Source: Pseudomonadota bacterium (GTDB taxonomy: Bacteria > Desulfobacterota > Desulfovibrionia > Desulfovibrionales > Desulfovibrionaceae). Taken from it: a stretch of 64,000 nucleotides of DNA. The notes under the pieces are model-generated. The model ran no database searches. It was not told where the DNA came from and saw only the letters and a list, made by a program, of their open reading frames with translations. Made by a program: the position numbers and the translations under genes. Every line of letters begins with the position of its first letter. Position 1 is the first letter of the stretch. This document shows, in pieces, positions 51,695 to 60,605 of the stretch. The stretch covers positions 105,643 through 169,642 of the forward strand of contig JAHIUW010000025.1 of NCBI GenBank assembly GCA_018816865.1. The letters run 5' to 3'.

Positions 51695-54600
51695 ATGCTC
51701 GAACAAGTCAAAGCCTCCGCCGGTTCCGGCAAAACATACGCGCTGACGGCGCGCTTTCTGGAACTGTTGCTCGGTTCCAGCGCGGACACCCTGCCCGCGG
51801 TCTGCGGCCAGGCCACTGCCGAGGGCTATGGCTGGCCCGAAATCCTGGCCGTGACCTTCACCAACAAGGCCGCCGCCGAGATGAAGGAACGGGTCATCGG
51901 ATCGCTCAAGGACCGCGCCCTGGGTAAAATCGACGGTCCGGCGGCGGGCTGCCCGCCCGAAACCGCCGCTCTGTGGCTGGAGCGCATCCTCAAGCACTAC
52001 CATCAGCTGAACATCAGGACCATCGACAGCCTGCTGACGCTGATCATGCGCATCTTCGCCCTGGAGGTGGGCGTGGCCCCGGACTTCGAGATGGTCTTCG
52101 ACCCCGCCGAACTGTTCGACGAGGCCTTCGACCGCGTGGCGGGACGCGCCGAGACCCAGGACGGCGAGGAACGTGAGCTGCTGGAAACCGCCCTGTCCAC
52201 CATGCTGCGCCTGGAGAACCGCCCGGGCTTCATGCCCGGCAGCGGCTTTCGCACCCGACTCCTGGAGCTGTTGCGCTTTCGCCTCACGGACCGCAGCGCC
52301 TACGTCACCGACCCCGTGCGCCTGCACCAGGCCATCACCCCCCTGCGCGAGGACTTCCTGCGCGCGGCCAAGGCCATGCCCCTGGTCCTCGACGGGTTGA
52401 ACGTCAAGAAGCATTTCCTCAATTTCCTGGACAAGTGTCTGGCCCATGGCGAATTTGACCCCGTGCCCACCTCGACCATGATTGAGAAGGGTTCCTTCGT
52501 CGAATGCGTGAACAAGGCCTCGCAGGGCGCCGTGGGCACGTCCCAGGAGCAGGCCTACGCCGAGCTGCAACAGACCCACGAAACTTACCAACGAGGACGC
52601 AGGCTGTTGGAGAGCGCCCGCAACTGGTCGGGCTTCATCCGCCTGGCGGACCTGGTGACCGCCGACCTGGCGCGCGTGATGCGCGAACGCAATGTGCTGC
52701 TGTCAGCCGTATGCCCAGGCATTGCCTGCGACCTGCTGGGCGGGGAATTCGGTGTGCCCGATGCCTTCTGCCGCATGGGCGCGCGCCTGAGATTCATGCT
52801 GGTGGACGAGTTCCAGGACACCAGCCGCGACCAGTGGGGGGCCATGAGCCCCTTGGCCGAGGAATGCCTGTCCAAGGGCGGCGGCGCGTTCCTGGTGGGC
52901 GACGTGAAGCAGGCCATCTACGGCTGGCGCGGCGGCGACGCCCGATTGTTCGACGAGGTCATGACCCAGCCCTCGCTGACCGCCATGACCGAGGTCCACA
53001 GCAGTACCCTGCCCCGCAACTGGCGCAGCCGCCCCGAGATCATCCAGTTCAACAACGCCCTGTTTGCCCCACTGGGCGACGAAGACACGGCCTTTGCCGT
53101 GGCCGAGGCCATGCTGGGCGAGGCACCCGAAGCGGCTATGCTGGAATTGGCGGAAGCCATCGCCAGCGCCTTTGCCGGGGCCACGCAACAGGTCCCGGCA
53201 AAGGCCTACGAGACACCGGGCTACGTGCGCCTGACCCGCGTGGAGGCCGAGACCAAGGATGAGCTGCAGGAGGCCGTGCGCCTGGAGATGCAGGCCCTCT
53301 TCGAGGACCTGAGCAATCGCCGCCGCGCCGCGGACATGGCCGTGCTGGTGCGCTCCAACAGCGAGGCCGCCCTGGTGGCCGGTTGGCTCATCGACTGGGG
53401 CGTCCCCGTGATCACCGAGAACAGCCTGCGCCTAGCCGAGCACCCCCTGGTGCGCCAATTGACGGCCCTGTTGCGCTTTCTGGACTACCCCCTGGACGAC
53501 CTGGCCCTGTGGGAGTTCCTGTCCGGCGAAGAGATCTTCCTGGGCCGGGCGGGCCTCGCCAAAAACATTCTCACGGACTGGCTGGCCGGACGGGAGCGGG
53601 GCTCGCTGTATCCGCAGTTCCAGAAGGATTTCCCCGAGGCCGCAGCACGCTTTGTCTCACGCTACGTGAAGAAGGCCGGGTTCATGACGCCTTACGACGT
53701 GGTCACCGAGGCCGTGGCCGATTTCCGCCTCCTGGAGCGCCATCCACGCGACGCAGCCTTTGTGCGCCGTTTCATGGAAGTGGTCCACGCCGCCGAACAG
53801 GCCGGGCGGCAGTCCATCGCCGCGTTCCTGGAATACTGGGACTTGAGTGGCGGCGAGGAGAAGGTGCCCCTGCCCGAGACCGTGGACGCGGTACGGGTGA
53901 TGACCATGCACCAGTCCAAGGGCCTGGAGTTCCCGGTGGTGATCGTGCCCTTCCACCATTGGCGATTCAGCGCGGGCGAGGCCCCGGTACCCTTCGAATT
54001 CCAGGGCATGCAGCTGCTAGCCCCACCCTGCCGCGAGATGGGCCACACGTACTGGGAGCTGGCCTCGCGCACCCTGCTCGAACAGCTGAACCTGCTCTAC
54101 GTGGCCTGGACCCGCCCGGAGGAAGAACTGTACGCGTTGCTGACCGGCAGTTCCCGCACCAAGAGCCGCCCGTTCGTCAAAGCCCTGGGCATCCTGCTGG
54201 AGGATCGACTGTTCGAGCAACGCGGGGCCAACTCCGTGCATGAGCACGGGCAGCGGCCCGACAGCGCAAGCCCCGCAACGCCCACCTTGGCCCCGGACCA
54301 GGCACCCTACGACGCCGAGACCCTAGCCACCCCTTTCGAAGACGAGCCCGAGGCCCCCATGTCCTGGCTGCCGCGCCTGAAGATCCACCGCCATTTCGCC
54401 CTTGGCGCATCGCTGGACACCCTGCTCGGCGGCGGCCCAGTGTTCGACGCCCGCGTCCGAGGCACCCTGATCCACGACGCCTTGGACCGCCTGGGTTCCC
54501 CCGGCATTTCAGATACCCATTTGGCGGCACGGGCCGCCATCAGCGCCCACGCCGACCTCCTACCCCCGGGCGACGAAGCCCGCGAGGCCATCGCCGCCGA

Positions 54601-54901
54601 GGTGCAAGGCATCCTGGACTGGGCCGTGGAGCTGCCCGAATTCCAGGGCTGGGTCCAACGTGGCCTGCCCGAATGCCCCATCCTGGACGCCGAGGGCAAC
54701 GAGCACCGCCCGGACCTGCTGGTGCTGGACCCCGAGGAGACCATCGTCGTGGAGTACAAGACCGGTAGCCCGGACCCGGCGCACAAGGACCAGGTGCGGC
54801 GCTACATGGCCCTGCTCGCGGCCATGGACCGCGTGGCCCCGGCCATGCGCGCGGTGATCGTCTATCTGGACCAGCGGACCCTGACAGAGGTGCAGCCATG
54901 A
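51695..54901 (+). CDS. addA: AddA-type helicase-nuclease (RecB-like)
   Basis: 1068-residue UvrD-fold helicase with a C-terminal nuclease, the main subunit of the AddAB break-repair complex. Seen: Walker A ASAGSGKT at 7-14, TFTNKAAAEMKER, Walker B VDEFQDTS, motif III GDVKQAIYGWRGGD, motif IV NWRSRPEIIQF, motif V VMTMHQSKGLEFPVVIV and motif VI LLYVAWTRPEEELY. The nuclease core near the end has GTLIHDALDRLG, RPDLLVLDPEE and VVEYKTG. The frame extends upstream into the EamA gene; the ATG at 51695 is the natural start. The tudS start codon overlaps its stop (ATGA). Confidence 0.94.
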   Translation: MLEQVKASAGSGKTYALTARFLELLLGSSADTLPAVCGQATAEGYGWPEILAVTFTNKAAAEMKERVIGSLKDRALGKIDGPAAGCPPETAALWLERILKHYHQLNIRTIDSLLTLIMRIFALEVGVAPDFEMVFDPAELFDEAFDRVAGRAETQDGEERELLETALSTMLRLENRPGFMPGSGFRTRLLELLRFRLTDRSAYVTDPVRLHQAITPLREDFLRAAKAMPLVLDGLNVKKHFLNFLDKCLAHGEFDPVPTSTMIEKGSFVECVNKASQGAVGTSQEQAYAELQQTHETYQRGRRLLESARNWSGFIRLADLVTADLARVMRERNVLLSAVCPGIACDLLGGEFGVPDAFCRMGARLRFMLVDEFQDTSRDQWGAMSPLAEECLSKGGGAFLVGDVKQAIYGWRGGDARLFDEVMTQPSLTAMTEVHSSTLPRNWRSRPEIIQFNNALFAPLGDEDTAFAVAEAMLGEAPEAAMLELAEAIASAFAGATQQVPAKAYETPGYVRLTRVEAETKDELQEAVRLEMQALFEDLSNRRRAADMAVLVRSNSEAALVAGWLIDWGVPVITENSLRLAEHPLVRQLTALLRFLDYPLDDLALWEFLSGEEIFLGRAGLAKNILTDWLAGRERGSLYPQFQKDFPEAAARFVSRYVKKAGFMTPYDVVTEAVADFRLLERHPRDAAFVRRFMEVVHAAEQAGRQSIAAFLEYWDLSGGEEKVPLPETVDAVRVMTMHQSKGLEFPVVIVPFHHWRFSAGEAPVPFEFQGMQLLAPPCREMGHTYWELASRTLLEQLNLLYVAWTRPEEELYALLTGSSRTKSRPFVKALGILLEDRLFEQRGANSVHEHGQRPDSASPATPTLAPDQAPYDAETLATPFEDEPEAPMSWLPRLKIHRHFALGASLDTLLGGGPVFDARVRGTLIHDALDRLGSPGISDTHLAARAAISAHADLLPPGDEAREAIAAEVQGILDWAVELPEFQGWVQRGLPECPILDAEGNEHRPDLLVLDPEETIVVEYKTGSPDPAHKDQVRRYMALLAAMDRVAPAMRAVIVYLDQRTLTEVQP

Positions 54902-55353
54902 GCCACCCCCTTTTACACAATGAACAGCGCTACGTGGTCAGCGCCTGTCTGGCCGGGGTCAACTGCCGCTACGACGGGCAGGCCACGCCCGTGGCCGCCG
55001 TGCTGGAGCTGCTGCGCCAGGGCCGCGCCCTGCCCGTCTGCCCGGAACAGTTGGGCGGTCTGGGCACCCCGCGTCCCTGCTGCGAACTCCAGGGGGACCG
55101 CGTGTTGGACACCCAAGGCCACGACGTGACCGAGGCCTTCGAGCGCGGAGCCGCCGAGGCCCTGCGCCTGGCAAGGCTCTTCGGCGCTTCACTCGCCATC
55201 CTCAAATCCCGCTCCCCGTCCTGCGGCTGCGGCCAGGTCTACGACGGCACCTTCAGCGGGACGCTCGTCCCGGGCAACGGCCTGTTCGCGGCCCTATTGC
55301 AAGGGCAAGAATTCGAAATCCTCACGGAACAGGACCTGGAGCAGACCCCATGA
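54898..55353 (+). CDS. tudS: TudS-family (DUF523) thiouracil desulfidase-like Fe-S protein
   Basis: 151 residues. Conserved cysteines are C17 (SACLAGVNCRYDG), C48 (VCPEQLGGLGTPR) and C109 (SRSPSCGCG). In the characterised relative these hold a [4Fe-4S] cluster that removes sulfur from 2-thiouracil. It overlaps addA by four bases and addB by four bases, so all three are translated together. The link between a desulfidase and the recombination nuclease is not obvious; it may be operon convenience or a role in cleaning modified nucleobases. Confidence 0.9.
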   Translation: MSHPLLHNEQRYVVSACLAGVNCRYDGQATPVAAVLELLRQGRALPVCPEQLGGLGTPRPCCELQGDRVLDTQGHDVTEAFERGAAEALRLARLFGASLAILKSRSPSCGCGQVYDGTFSGTLVPGNGLFAALLQGQEFEILTEQDLEQTP

Positions 55354-58262
55354 ACACGCCCTTCATCCTTATCGACTGGCGTAGCGACTGCATCGGGACC
55401 CTGATCGATCTGCTCTGGGAACGCACGGGCGGCGACCTGCGCGACGCACTGATCATCTTCCCGCACCAGCGCCCGCGCCGCCACCTGATGGAGCGCCTGG
55501 GCCACGACCCGCGCTTCCCCAAGCCGCTGTTCCTGCCGCGCATGGTCTCGGTCAACGAGTGGCTGCCCGCCCTCAGGCGCAACATCGACCCGCGCCCCCT
55601 GGCCACGGCAGGCCCCCTGGACCGCGCAGGGCTGCTGTACGACGTGGTGGAGGCCCTGCGCCGCGATGGTCGCGGGCTGCTGGCCACGCTGCCCCTGGAA
55701 CGCGAACGCTTTTTCCCCTGGGGACGGCTGCTGGCCGAGCTGATGGAGGAACTGGCCCGCCACGGCATCACTCCCGCCAACCTGACCCACCTGACCGGCG
55801 AGGTGCAGGCCATGGCTGCCGCCCTGCTGGAACAGCTTGGGGACATCGGCGCGGCCTACGAAGCCGCCCTGGACCAACGGGATTGGACCACCCCGGGGCT
55901 GGACGCCCGAGCGGTCATGGCCCAGGCGACCCAAGCTGCAGCCCAGGAGCAGGGACGAAGGGTGTTCATCGTCGGATTCTACGCCCTGAACGGGGCCGAG
56001 GAGGCCGTGTTCAAGGCCCTGTGGCGACAGGGGGCCCAGATCGTACTGCACACGGACCCGATCCTGGCCGAGCGGCCGACAGACGCCCACTGGGCCTGCG
56101 CCGAGCATGACCGCTGGCTGCGCCTGTGGGACGCCAGGGCCCAGCGCTTTGGCCCGGACCTGGGCAGCACGCGCCCGAACCTGCGCTTTTTCGAGGGTTT
56201 TGACCTGCATTCCCAGCTCTCGCGACTGGCGGAAGAATTGGCCACGACCCAGCGTTCGGATACCGCCGTGGTCATCCCGGACACCTCCTGCCTGATGCCC
56301 GTGCTGCACCACCTGCCCGAGAAGGACGTCAACATCTCCATGGGCTATCCCCTGTCGCGTTCCAGCCTGTTCCGGCTCATCGAGACGGTGCTGCGCCTGC
56401 AGGAGACCGCCCCCGAACCGGGCCGCTATTACTGGCGCGAGGTCATCGCGCTCATCCGCCACCCCTACATCAAGATGCTGGAGCCCCAGCCAGGGGTGCC
56501 CGTGCGCGGCATGCTGCGCGAACTGGAGCGCTTCGTGCGCCGGGGCGGCAAGTACCTGGATCCCAGGGACTGGGAACCGGACTGGGAGTCGCTGCCCGAC
56601 GGGGCCCTGACCCCGGGGGTGGCCCCACAAGAGGCCCTGACGGCCGTGCGCGGCGTGCTGGCGGGCTGCCTGGATGCCTTCGAGGCCGCCACAACCCTGG
56701 CGGACCTGGGCCAGGCCCTGCTGACCCTGGCCCGGACCCTGGTGCCCGAGCACGGGGTAGAGAACTGGCACCGCTTCCCCATCGACGCGGAATGCCTGTT
56801 CCGCCTCTCGTCATCCGTGGCTCCGGCGATCATGGATTCCAGCATCAGCCACGACGCCTATGGCCGCCCGGTGCTCTATTCCATCCTGCGCCAACTTCTC
56901 CAAGCCGAGCGCGTACCCTTCGAGGCCGAGCCGCTGACCGGGTTGCAGGTCATGGGCATGCTGGAGTCGCGCCTGCTGCGCTTTTCACGCGTCATGATCC
57001 TGGACGCCACCGAGGACAAGCTGCCCGGCACCCCGGCCTACGACCCGCTGCTGCCCGACCCGCTGCGGGGCCTGCTGGGTCTGCCCGACGGGCGGCAACG
57101 CAGCCTGGTGGCGGCCTACAACTTCCATCGCCTCATCGCGGGCGCGGACGAGGCCTTGATCTTCTATCAGTCCGGCGCGGACGGAGCAGGCCCCGGCGCG
57201 GGCAAGGCCGTGCGCAGCCGGTTCGTGGAGCAGCTGCTCTGGGACGAGGAAAAACGCCGGGGGCAGGTGGTCCTTCCCGACGGCGGATTGCTGACGTCCA
57301 TCACTCTGCCCGTGGCGGGCATCCCCAAGACACGCCATGGCGTGGACAAGACCAACGCCATCCAGGCCAAGCTGGAGCAGGTGCTGCACACCAAGCCCCT
57401 CTCAGCGACGTTCCTGGACAGCTACCTGCATTGTCCGGCGCGGTTCTTCCATGAACGCCTGACGCCGTTGCGCGAACCCGACGAGGTCAGCGAGGCGGGC
57501 GACCCGGCGGGTCTGGGGCAGTTGGTGCATACAGTGCTCAACGAATTCTTCCACCCCTATTTGGGGCAACGCCTGGACATCAGTGCCCTGGACCCAAGAG
57601 CCTTGCAGGACCTGTTCTGCGAACGTCTGGAAGCCGAGGAATTTTTCCGCCAGATGTCCTACGACATGCGCCGCGGGCTGGTGGCCTCCGGCCGGCAACG
57701 CCTGGCGAGGTTCATGGCCGAGTCGGGCGACACCACCATCCTGGCCCTGGAAAAGCGCCACCAGACGCGCCTGGACGTGGATGGGACCCCGCTTACGGTG
57801 CACGGGTTCTTCGACAGGGTGGACCTGCGTCCCGAAGGACGCGTCATCCTGGACTACAAGACCGGGGCGGTGCTATCGCCGTCGCAGTCGCTGTGGGCAG
57901 ACAGCGAATTCTGGGCACAGATTCTGGCCTGGGGTCCGGGAGACGACGATCCGCTGGCCCGGCTGGCCAAACGATTGAACAGCCTGCAACTGCCGCTCTA
58001 TTCCTGGCTGTATCTGCAGGACGAGGGCCTGACGCCGCACAATGCGGCCTGGGTGGAGCTGCGCGACGTGGGTCAGGAGCGTCCCCTGTTCGGGCCCAAG
58101 GTGGACGACGAGACCCGGGAAATCGCCGTACGGGACTACGCTCCCGGCATGGTGCGCTTCGTGGTGCGGCACATGCTGACCAGCCCACGCTTCGAGGCCA
58201 CCCCGGGGCCGCGTTGTGCCTACTGCCCCTATGCCTTTGGCTGCGAGGATACGACGCCGTAG
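55350..58262 (+). CDS. addB: AddB-type PD-(D/E)XK nuclease subunit
   Basis: 970 residues. The N-terminal half is a helicase-like fold without a clear Walker A (opening ALIIFPHQRPRRHLMERL). The C-terminal nuclease has VHTVLNEFFH, VDGTPLTVHGFFDRVDLRPE and VILDYKTG. The family's Fe-S staple is visible as C695 (YLHCPARFF) and C956, C959 and C965 (CAYCPYAFGC). It partners AddA in processing double-strand breaks. The usual order is addB-addA; here addA comes first with tudS between. The start overlaps the tudS stop. Confidence 0.93.
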   Translation: MNTPFILIDWRSDCIGTLIDLLWERTGGDLRDALIIFPHQRPRRHLMERLGHDPRFPKPLFLPRMVSVNEWLPALRRNIDPRPLATAGPLDRAGLLYDVVEALRRDGRGLLATLPLERERFFPWGRLLAELMEELARHGITPANLTHLTGEVQAMAAALLEQLGDIGAAYEAALDQRDWTTPGLDARAVMAQATQAAAQEQGRRVFIVGFYALNGAEEAVFKALWRQGAQIVLHTDPILAERPTDAHWACAEHDRWLRLWDARAQRFGPDLGSTRPNLRFFEGFDLHSQLSRLAEELATTQRSDTAVVIPDTSCLMPVLHHLPEKDVNISMGYPLSRSSLFRLIETVLRLQETAPEPGRYYWREVIALIRHPYIKMLEPQPGVPVRGMLRELERFVRRGGKYLDPRDWEPDWESLPDGALTPGVAPQEALTAVRGVLAGCLDAFEAATTLADLGQALLTLARTLVPEHGVENWHRFPIDAECLFRLSSSVAPAIMDSSISHDAYGRPVLYSILRQLLQAERVPFEAEPLTGLQVMGMLESRLLRFSRVMILDATEDKLPGTPAYDPLLPDPLRGLLGLPDGRQRSLVAAYNFHRLIAGADEALIFYQSGADGAGPGAGKAVRSRFVEQLLWDEEKRRGQVVLPDGGLLTSITLPVAGIPKTRHGVDKTNAIQAKLEQVLHTKPLSATFLDSYLHCPARFFHERLTPLREPDEVSEAGDPAGLGQLVHTVLNEFFHPYLGQRLDISALDPRALQDLFCERLEAEEFFRQMSYDMRRGLVASGRQRLARFMAESGDTTILALEKRHQTRLDVDGTPLTVHGFFDRVDLRPEGRVILDYKTGAVLSPSQSLWADSEFWAQILAWGPGDDDPLARLAKRLNSLQLPLYSWLYLQDEGLTPHNAAWVELRDVGQERPLFGPKVDDETREIAVRDYAPGMVRFVVRHMLTSPRFEATPGPRCAYCPYAFGCEDTTP

Positions 58263-58458
58263 CCCAGAGCCACGGTCGTTCCCGCCTCGGGAAGACCTCG
58301 GGCAAGGGCCGCGACCGGCCCGATGGTGTTTTCGTCCACCACGCCGAACCTGTGTTCGGCCAGAAGCGAAGACAAGACCGCCAATGTCGGCGGCACAGCG
58401 ATCGGCAAACGATCGCGTCAACACTTTGCAGATTCATCCAGCAGGACCAGGAGGCATC

Positions 58459-58905
58459 ATGCAGGCAGCAGAAGGATCATCGGGCAGGGTCTTCGTGCTG
58501 CGGCTCGAGGACGGGGACCGCGTCCCGGACTGCATCGAACAGTTCGCCAAGGAAAAAGGGGTTAGCCGGGCCCTGGTCTCGATGATCGGGGGGATCGCTG
58601 GCGGCAGGCTTGTGGTGGGCCCCAAGGACGGAAGCGCCCTGCCCATCAGGCCCATGCTGCTTGAAGTCCAAGGTGTGCACGAGGTTGCAGCCCTGGGCAC
58701 GCTGTTCCCCAATGAGACGGGTGCACCCACGCTGCACATGCATGCGACCCTGGGCCGCGGCGGTGAGGCCAGGACGGGTTGTGTGCGCCAGGGCCTGGAG
58801 GTCTGGAGAATCGGCGAGGTCGTGATCCAGGAGATCATCGGCAGCATGTGCCGCGTCAAGGACCAAGAATTCGGATTCGAGGTCCTGGATGTGAGTGCAG
58901 AGTAG
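58459..58905 (+). CDS. PPC/DUF296-domain protein
   Basis: 148 residues, a single PPC domain. The pattern VFVLRLEDGDRVPDCIEQFA, then MIGGIAGGRLVVGP, LGTLFPNETGAPTLHMHATL and GGEARTGCV matches DUF296, whose histidines (LHMHA) suggest metal binding. The plant relatives bind AT-rich DNA through an extra AT-hook, which is absent here. AGGAGGCATC precedes the ATG. Function in bacteria is unknown. It stands alone between addB and a small gene. Confidence 0.88.
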   Translation: MQAAEGSSGRVFVLRLEDGDRVPDCIEQFAKEKGVSRALVSMIGGIAGGRLVVGPKDGSALPIRPMLLEVQGVHEVAALGTLFPNETGAPTLHMHATLGRGGEARTGCVRQGLEVWRIGEVVIQEIIGSMCRVKDQEFGFEVLDVSAE

Positions 58906-59090
58906 CCCTCGCTACACCTTTCTTACGAATTCATCGCCCTGTTCCATTGCGCGTATGTCGTTTCTGAGATAACTTCACACGTACGAATACGCATTGCGCC
59001 TTCTGTATCTGCTTCATGATACCGGCAACGGGTCTAATTCCAAACGGAATGTGGAGCGGATAGGAACGATTTCGTTGAGGAGCGAGGTGA

Positions 59091-59387
59091 ATGAAGCTGT
59101 ACAAGACTTACTCGGGATCGAACTTTCCCAAGACCTATCTGGTGGTCGAGAAGACCGCCGTGCCTGAAAAAATGGTGCCCTTCAACATCCTTTATCTCTT
59201 CGGGCACATCCAGCTCGTCAAAGGCTCGCTCATGCCGTCGCACCTGCCCTTTTCCAAGGGCGGCCAAAAACGCATCACCGATGAGATCGAAGAGAGCGGC
59301 TTCTGCTTCTACAAATGGCCCGGGAAAATCCTGGGCGCCAGCCTGGGCGACGTGCTCGAGGTCGAGGACCAGGACGCACCCGCCTGA
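59091..59387 (+). CDS. Uncharacterised 98-residue protein
   Basis: Not recognised. No signal peptide or membrane helix. The N-terminus is basic (MKLYKTYSGSNFPKTYLVVE), a central hydrophobic strand (FNILYLFGHIQLVKGSL) and an acidic tail (LEVEDQDAPA) follow. GAGCGAGGTGA lies before the ATG. Its stop codon abuts that of the convergent Xer recombinase gene (59387/59388), a tight convergent pair that leaves no room for a terminator. Confidence 0.65.
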   Translation: MKLYKTYSGSNFPKTYLVVEKTAVPEKMVPFNILYLFGHIQLVKGSLMPSHLPFSKGGQKRITDEIEESGFCFYKWPGKILGASLGDVLEVEDQDAPA

Positions 59388-60320
59388 TCATTTCTTGTGG
59401 CGTTTAACTCCGGACTTTGGATGCGCCTGATCGTAGACGCGCATCAGTTTGTCCAGGGTCAGATGCGTATAGCGCTGGGTGGTTGTCAGCCGCTCGTGCC
59501 CCAGCAGCTCCTGCACACTCCTCAAATCCGCTCCCGATTCCAGCATGTGCGTGGCGAAGCTGTGTCGCAGCATGTGCGGATGCACGTGCTCCGGCAACCC
59601 GGCTAGCTTGGCCAGGCGTTCAAGAATCCTGTTGGCCTGCCGCCGTTGCAAACGCCCCCCCTTGTCCCCCAGAAACAGAGCCTTCTCCGTGACGCTGGAG
59701 GTGAACTCTTCGCGCTCAGTCATATAGCGGCGCAGGCGCTCCCGACTTGCGTCCGACAGCGGGGACACACGCTCCTTTGACCCCTTGCCCATGACCCGGA
59801 CCACCGAAGAACCAAGATCCACATCGTCCAGATCCAACCCCAGGGCTTCGGACACGCGCAGGCCGGAACCATAGAGCACCTCGGCCAGGGCCAGGTCGCG
59901 CAGCCCCCGGGGGCCAGCTGACACACCGGCTTCCATCAGCGCCAGGGCCTGATCCACGTTCAGTGCCTTGGGGTGGCGCTGGTCCTGCTTGGGATTCTTG
60001 ACTCCGGCCACGGGATTGGAGCTCACCAGCCCGGACTTGGCGAAATACCGAAACAGCGAACGCAGGGTGGAGAGCTTGCGCGCCACGGAGGATTTGGCGG
60101 TGCGCCGCCGGTGCATGTCGGCCATGAAACCCCGAATATGCGCGCGGGTCACGGCATCGGGAGTTTCCAGGGTCAGCTCCCGGGATTGCAGATACTCCTG
60201 GAACTGTTCCAGATCACGGCCATAGGCAACCACAGTGGCCGGGCTGTAGCCCTTTTCCACTTCCAGATGCCCCAGAAAGGCCAAGGCCGCATCCGGCAGT
60301 TCAAAGTCCCTGACGATCAC
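59388..60320 (-). CDS. Xer-type tyrosine recombinase
   Basis: 310 residues. The catalytic set is complete: R155 (GSGLRVSE), K179 (GKGSKERV region), H249 and R252 (HPHMLRHSFATH), H275 (GHERLTTTQRY) and Y284. The N-terminal SAM-like core-binding domain starts FLGHLEVEKGYSPATVVAYG. Size and sequence match XerC/XerD, which resolve chromosome dimers at dif; the sequence alone does not say which. No phage genes are near, so a housekeeping role is more likely than an integrase. Confidence 0.93.
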   Translation of the reverse strand: MIVRDFELPDAALAFLGHLEVEKGYSPATVVAYGRDLEQFQEYLQSRELTLETPDAVTRAHIRGFMADMHRRRTAKSSVARKLSTLRSLFRYFAKSGLVSSNPVAGVKNPKQDQRHPKALNVDQALALMEAGVSAGPRGLRDLALAEVLYGSGLRVSEALGLDLDDVDLGSSVVRVMGKGSKERVSPLSDASRERLRRYMTEREEFTSSVTEKALFLGDKGGRLQRRQANRILERLAKLAGLPEHVHPHMLRHSFATHMLESGADLRSVQELLGHERLTTTQRYTHLTLDKLMRVYDQAHPKSGVKRHKK

Positions 60321-60528
60321 ACTATTGCTCCATTTCCCGAGGCCCCGCCCAAGCGCCCTTTGTACCCCGAAGACCGATGCGCCTCTGGAACGAATTCTTC
60401 ATGCCACCGACATGCGGCCGTCATCCTACGGGGGTAATTAGCCAAGTGTCGGCAGATGATAGTGCCGCGACGACAAAAAACACCTTCACGCAACTCCACA
60501 GTCCGACTGCCGGACTCCCCTCCCCCTC

Positions 60529-60558
60529 GGGGCCGCCTGCCCGGCGGCCCCTCTTTTT
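60529..60558 (+). terminator. Orphan plus-strand intrinsic terminator
   Basis: Perfect 9-bp stem GGGGCCGCC/GGCGGCCCC with TGCCC loop followed by TCTTTTT. It lies in the 285-base gap between two minus-strand genes; no plus-strand gene precedes it. Confidence 0.8.
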
Positions 60559-60605
60559 GTCCCGCAGCCTTAACCCAAAGAACAATCGGAAGGGCCTTCA
60601 CCGTT

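Noticed and set aside
59388..60320. Xer gene as a phage integrase marking a genomic island
   Set aside because: Length, domain layout and housekeeping neighbours (dprA, cpoB) fit chromosomal XerC/D; the only tRNA gene is 41 kb away and no attachment repeats were seen.
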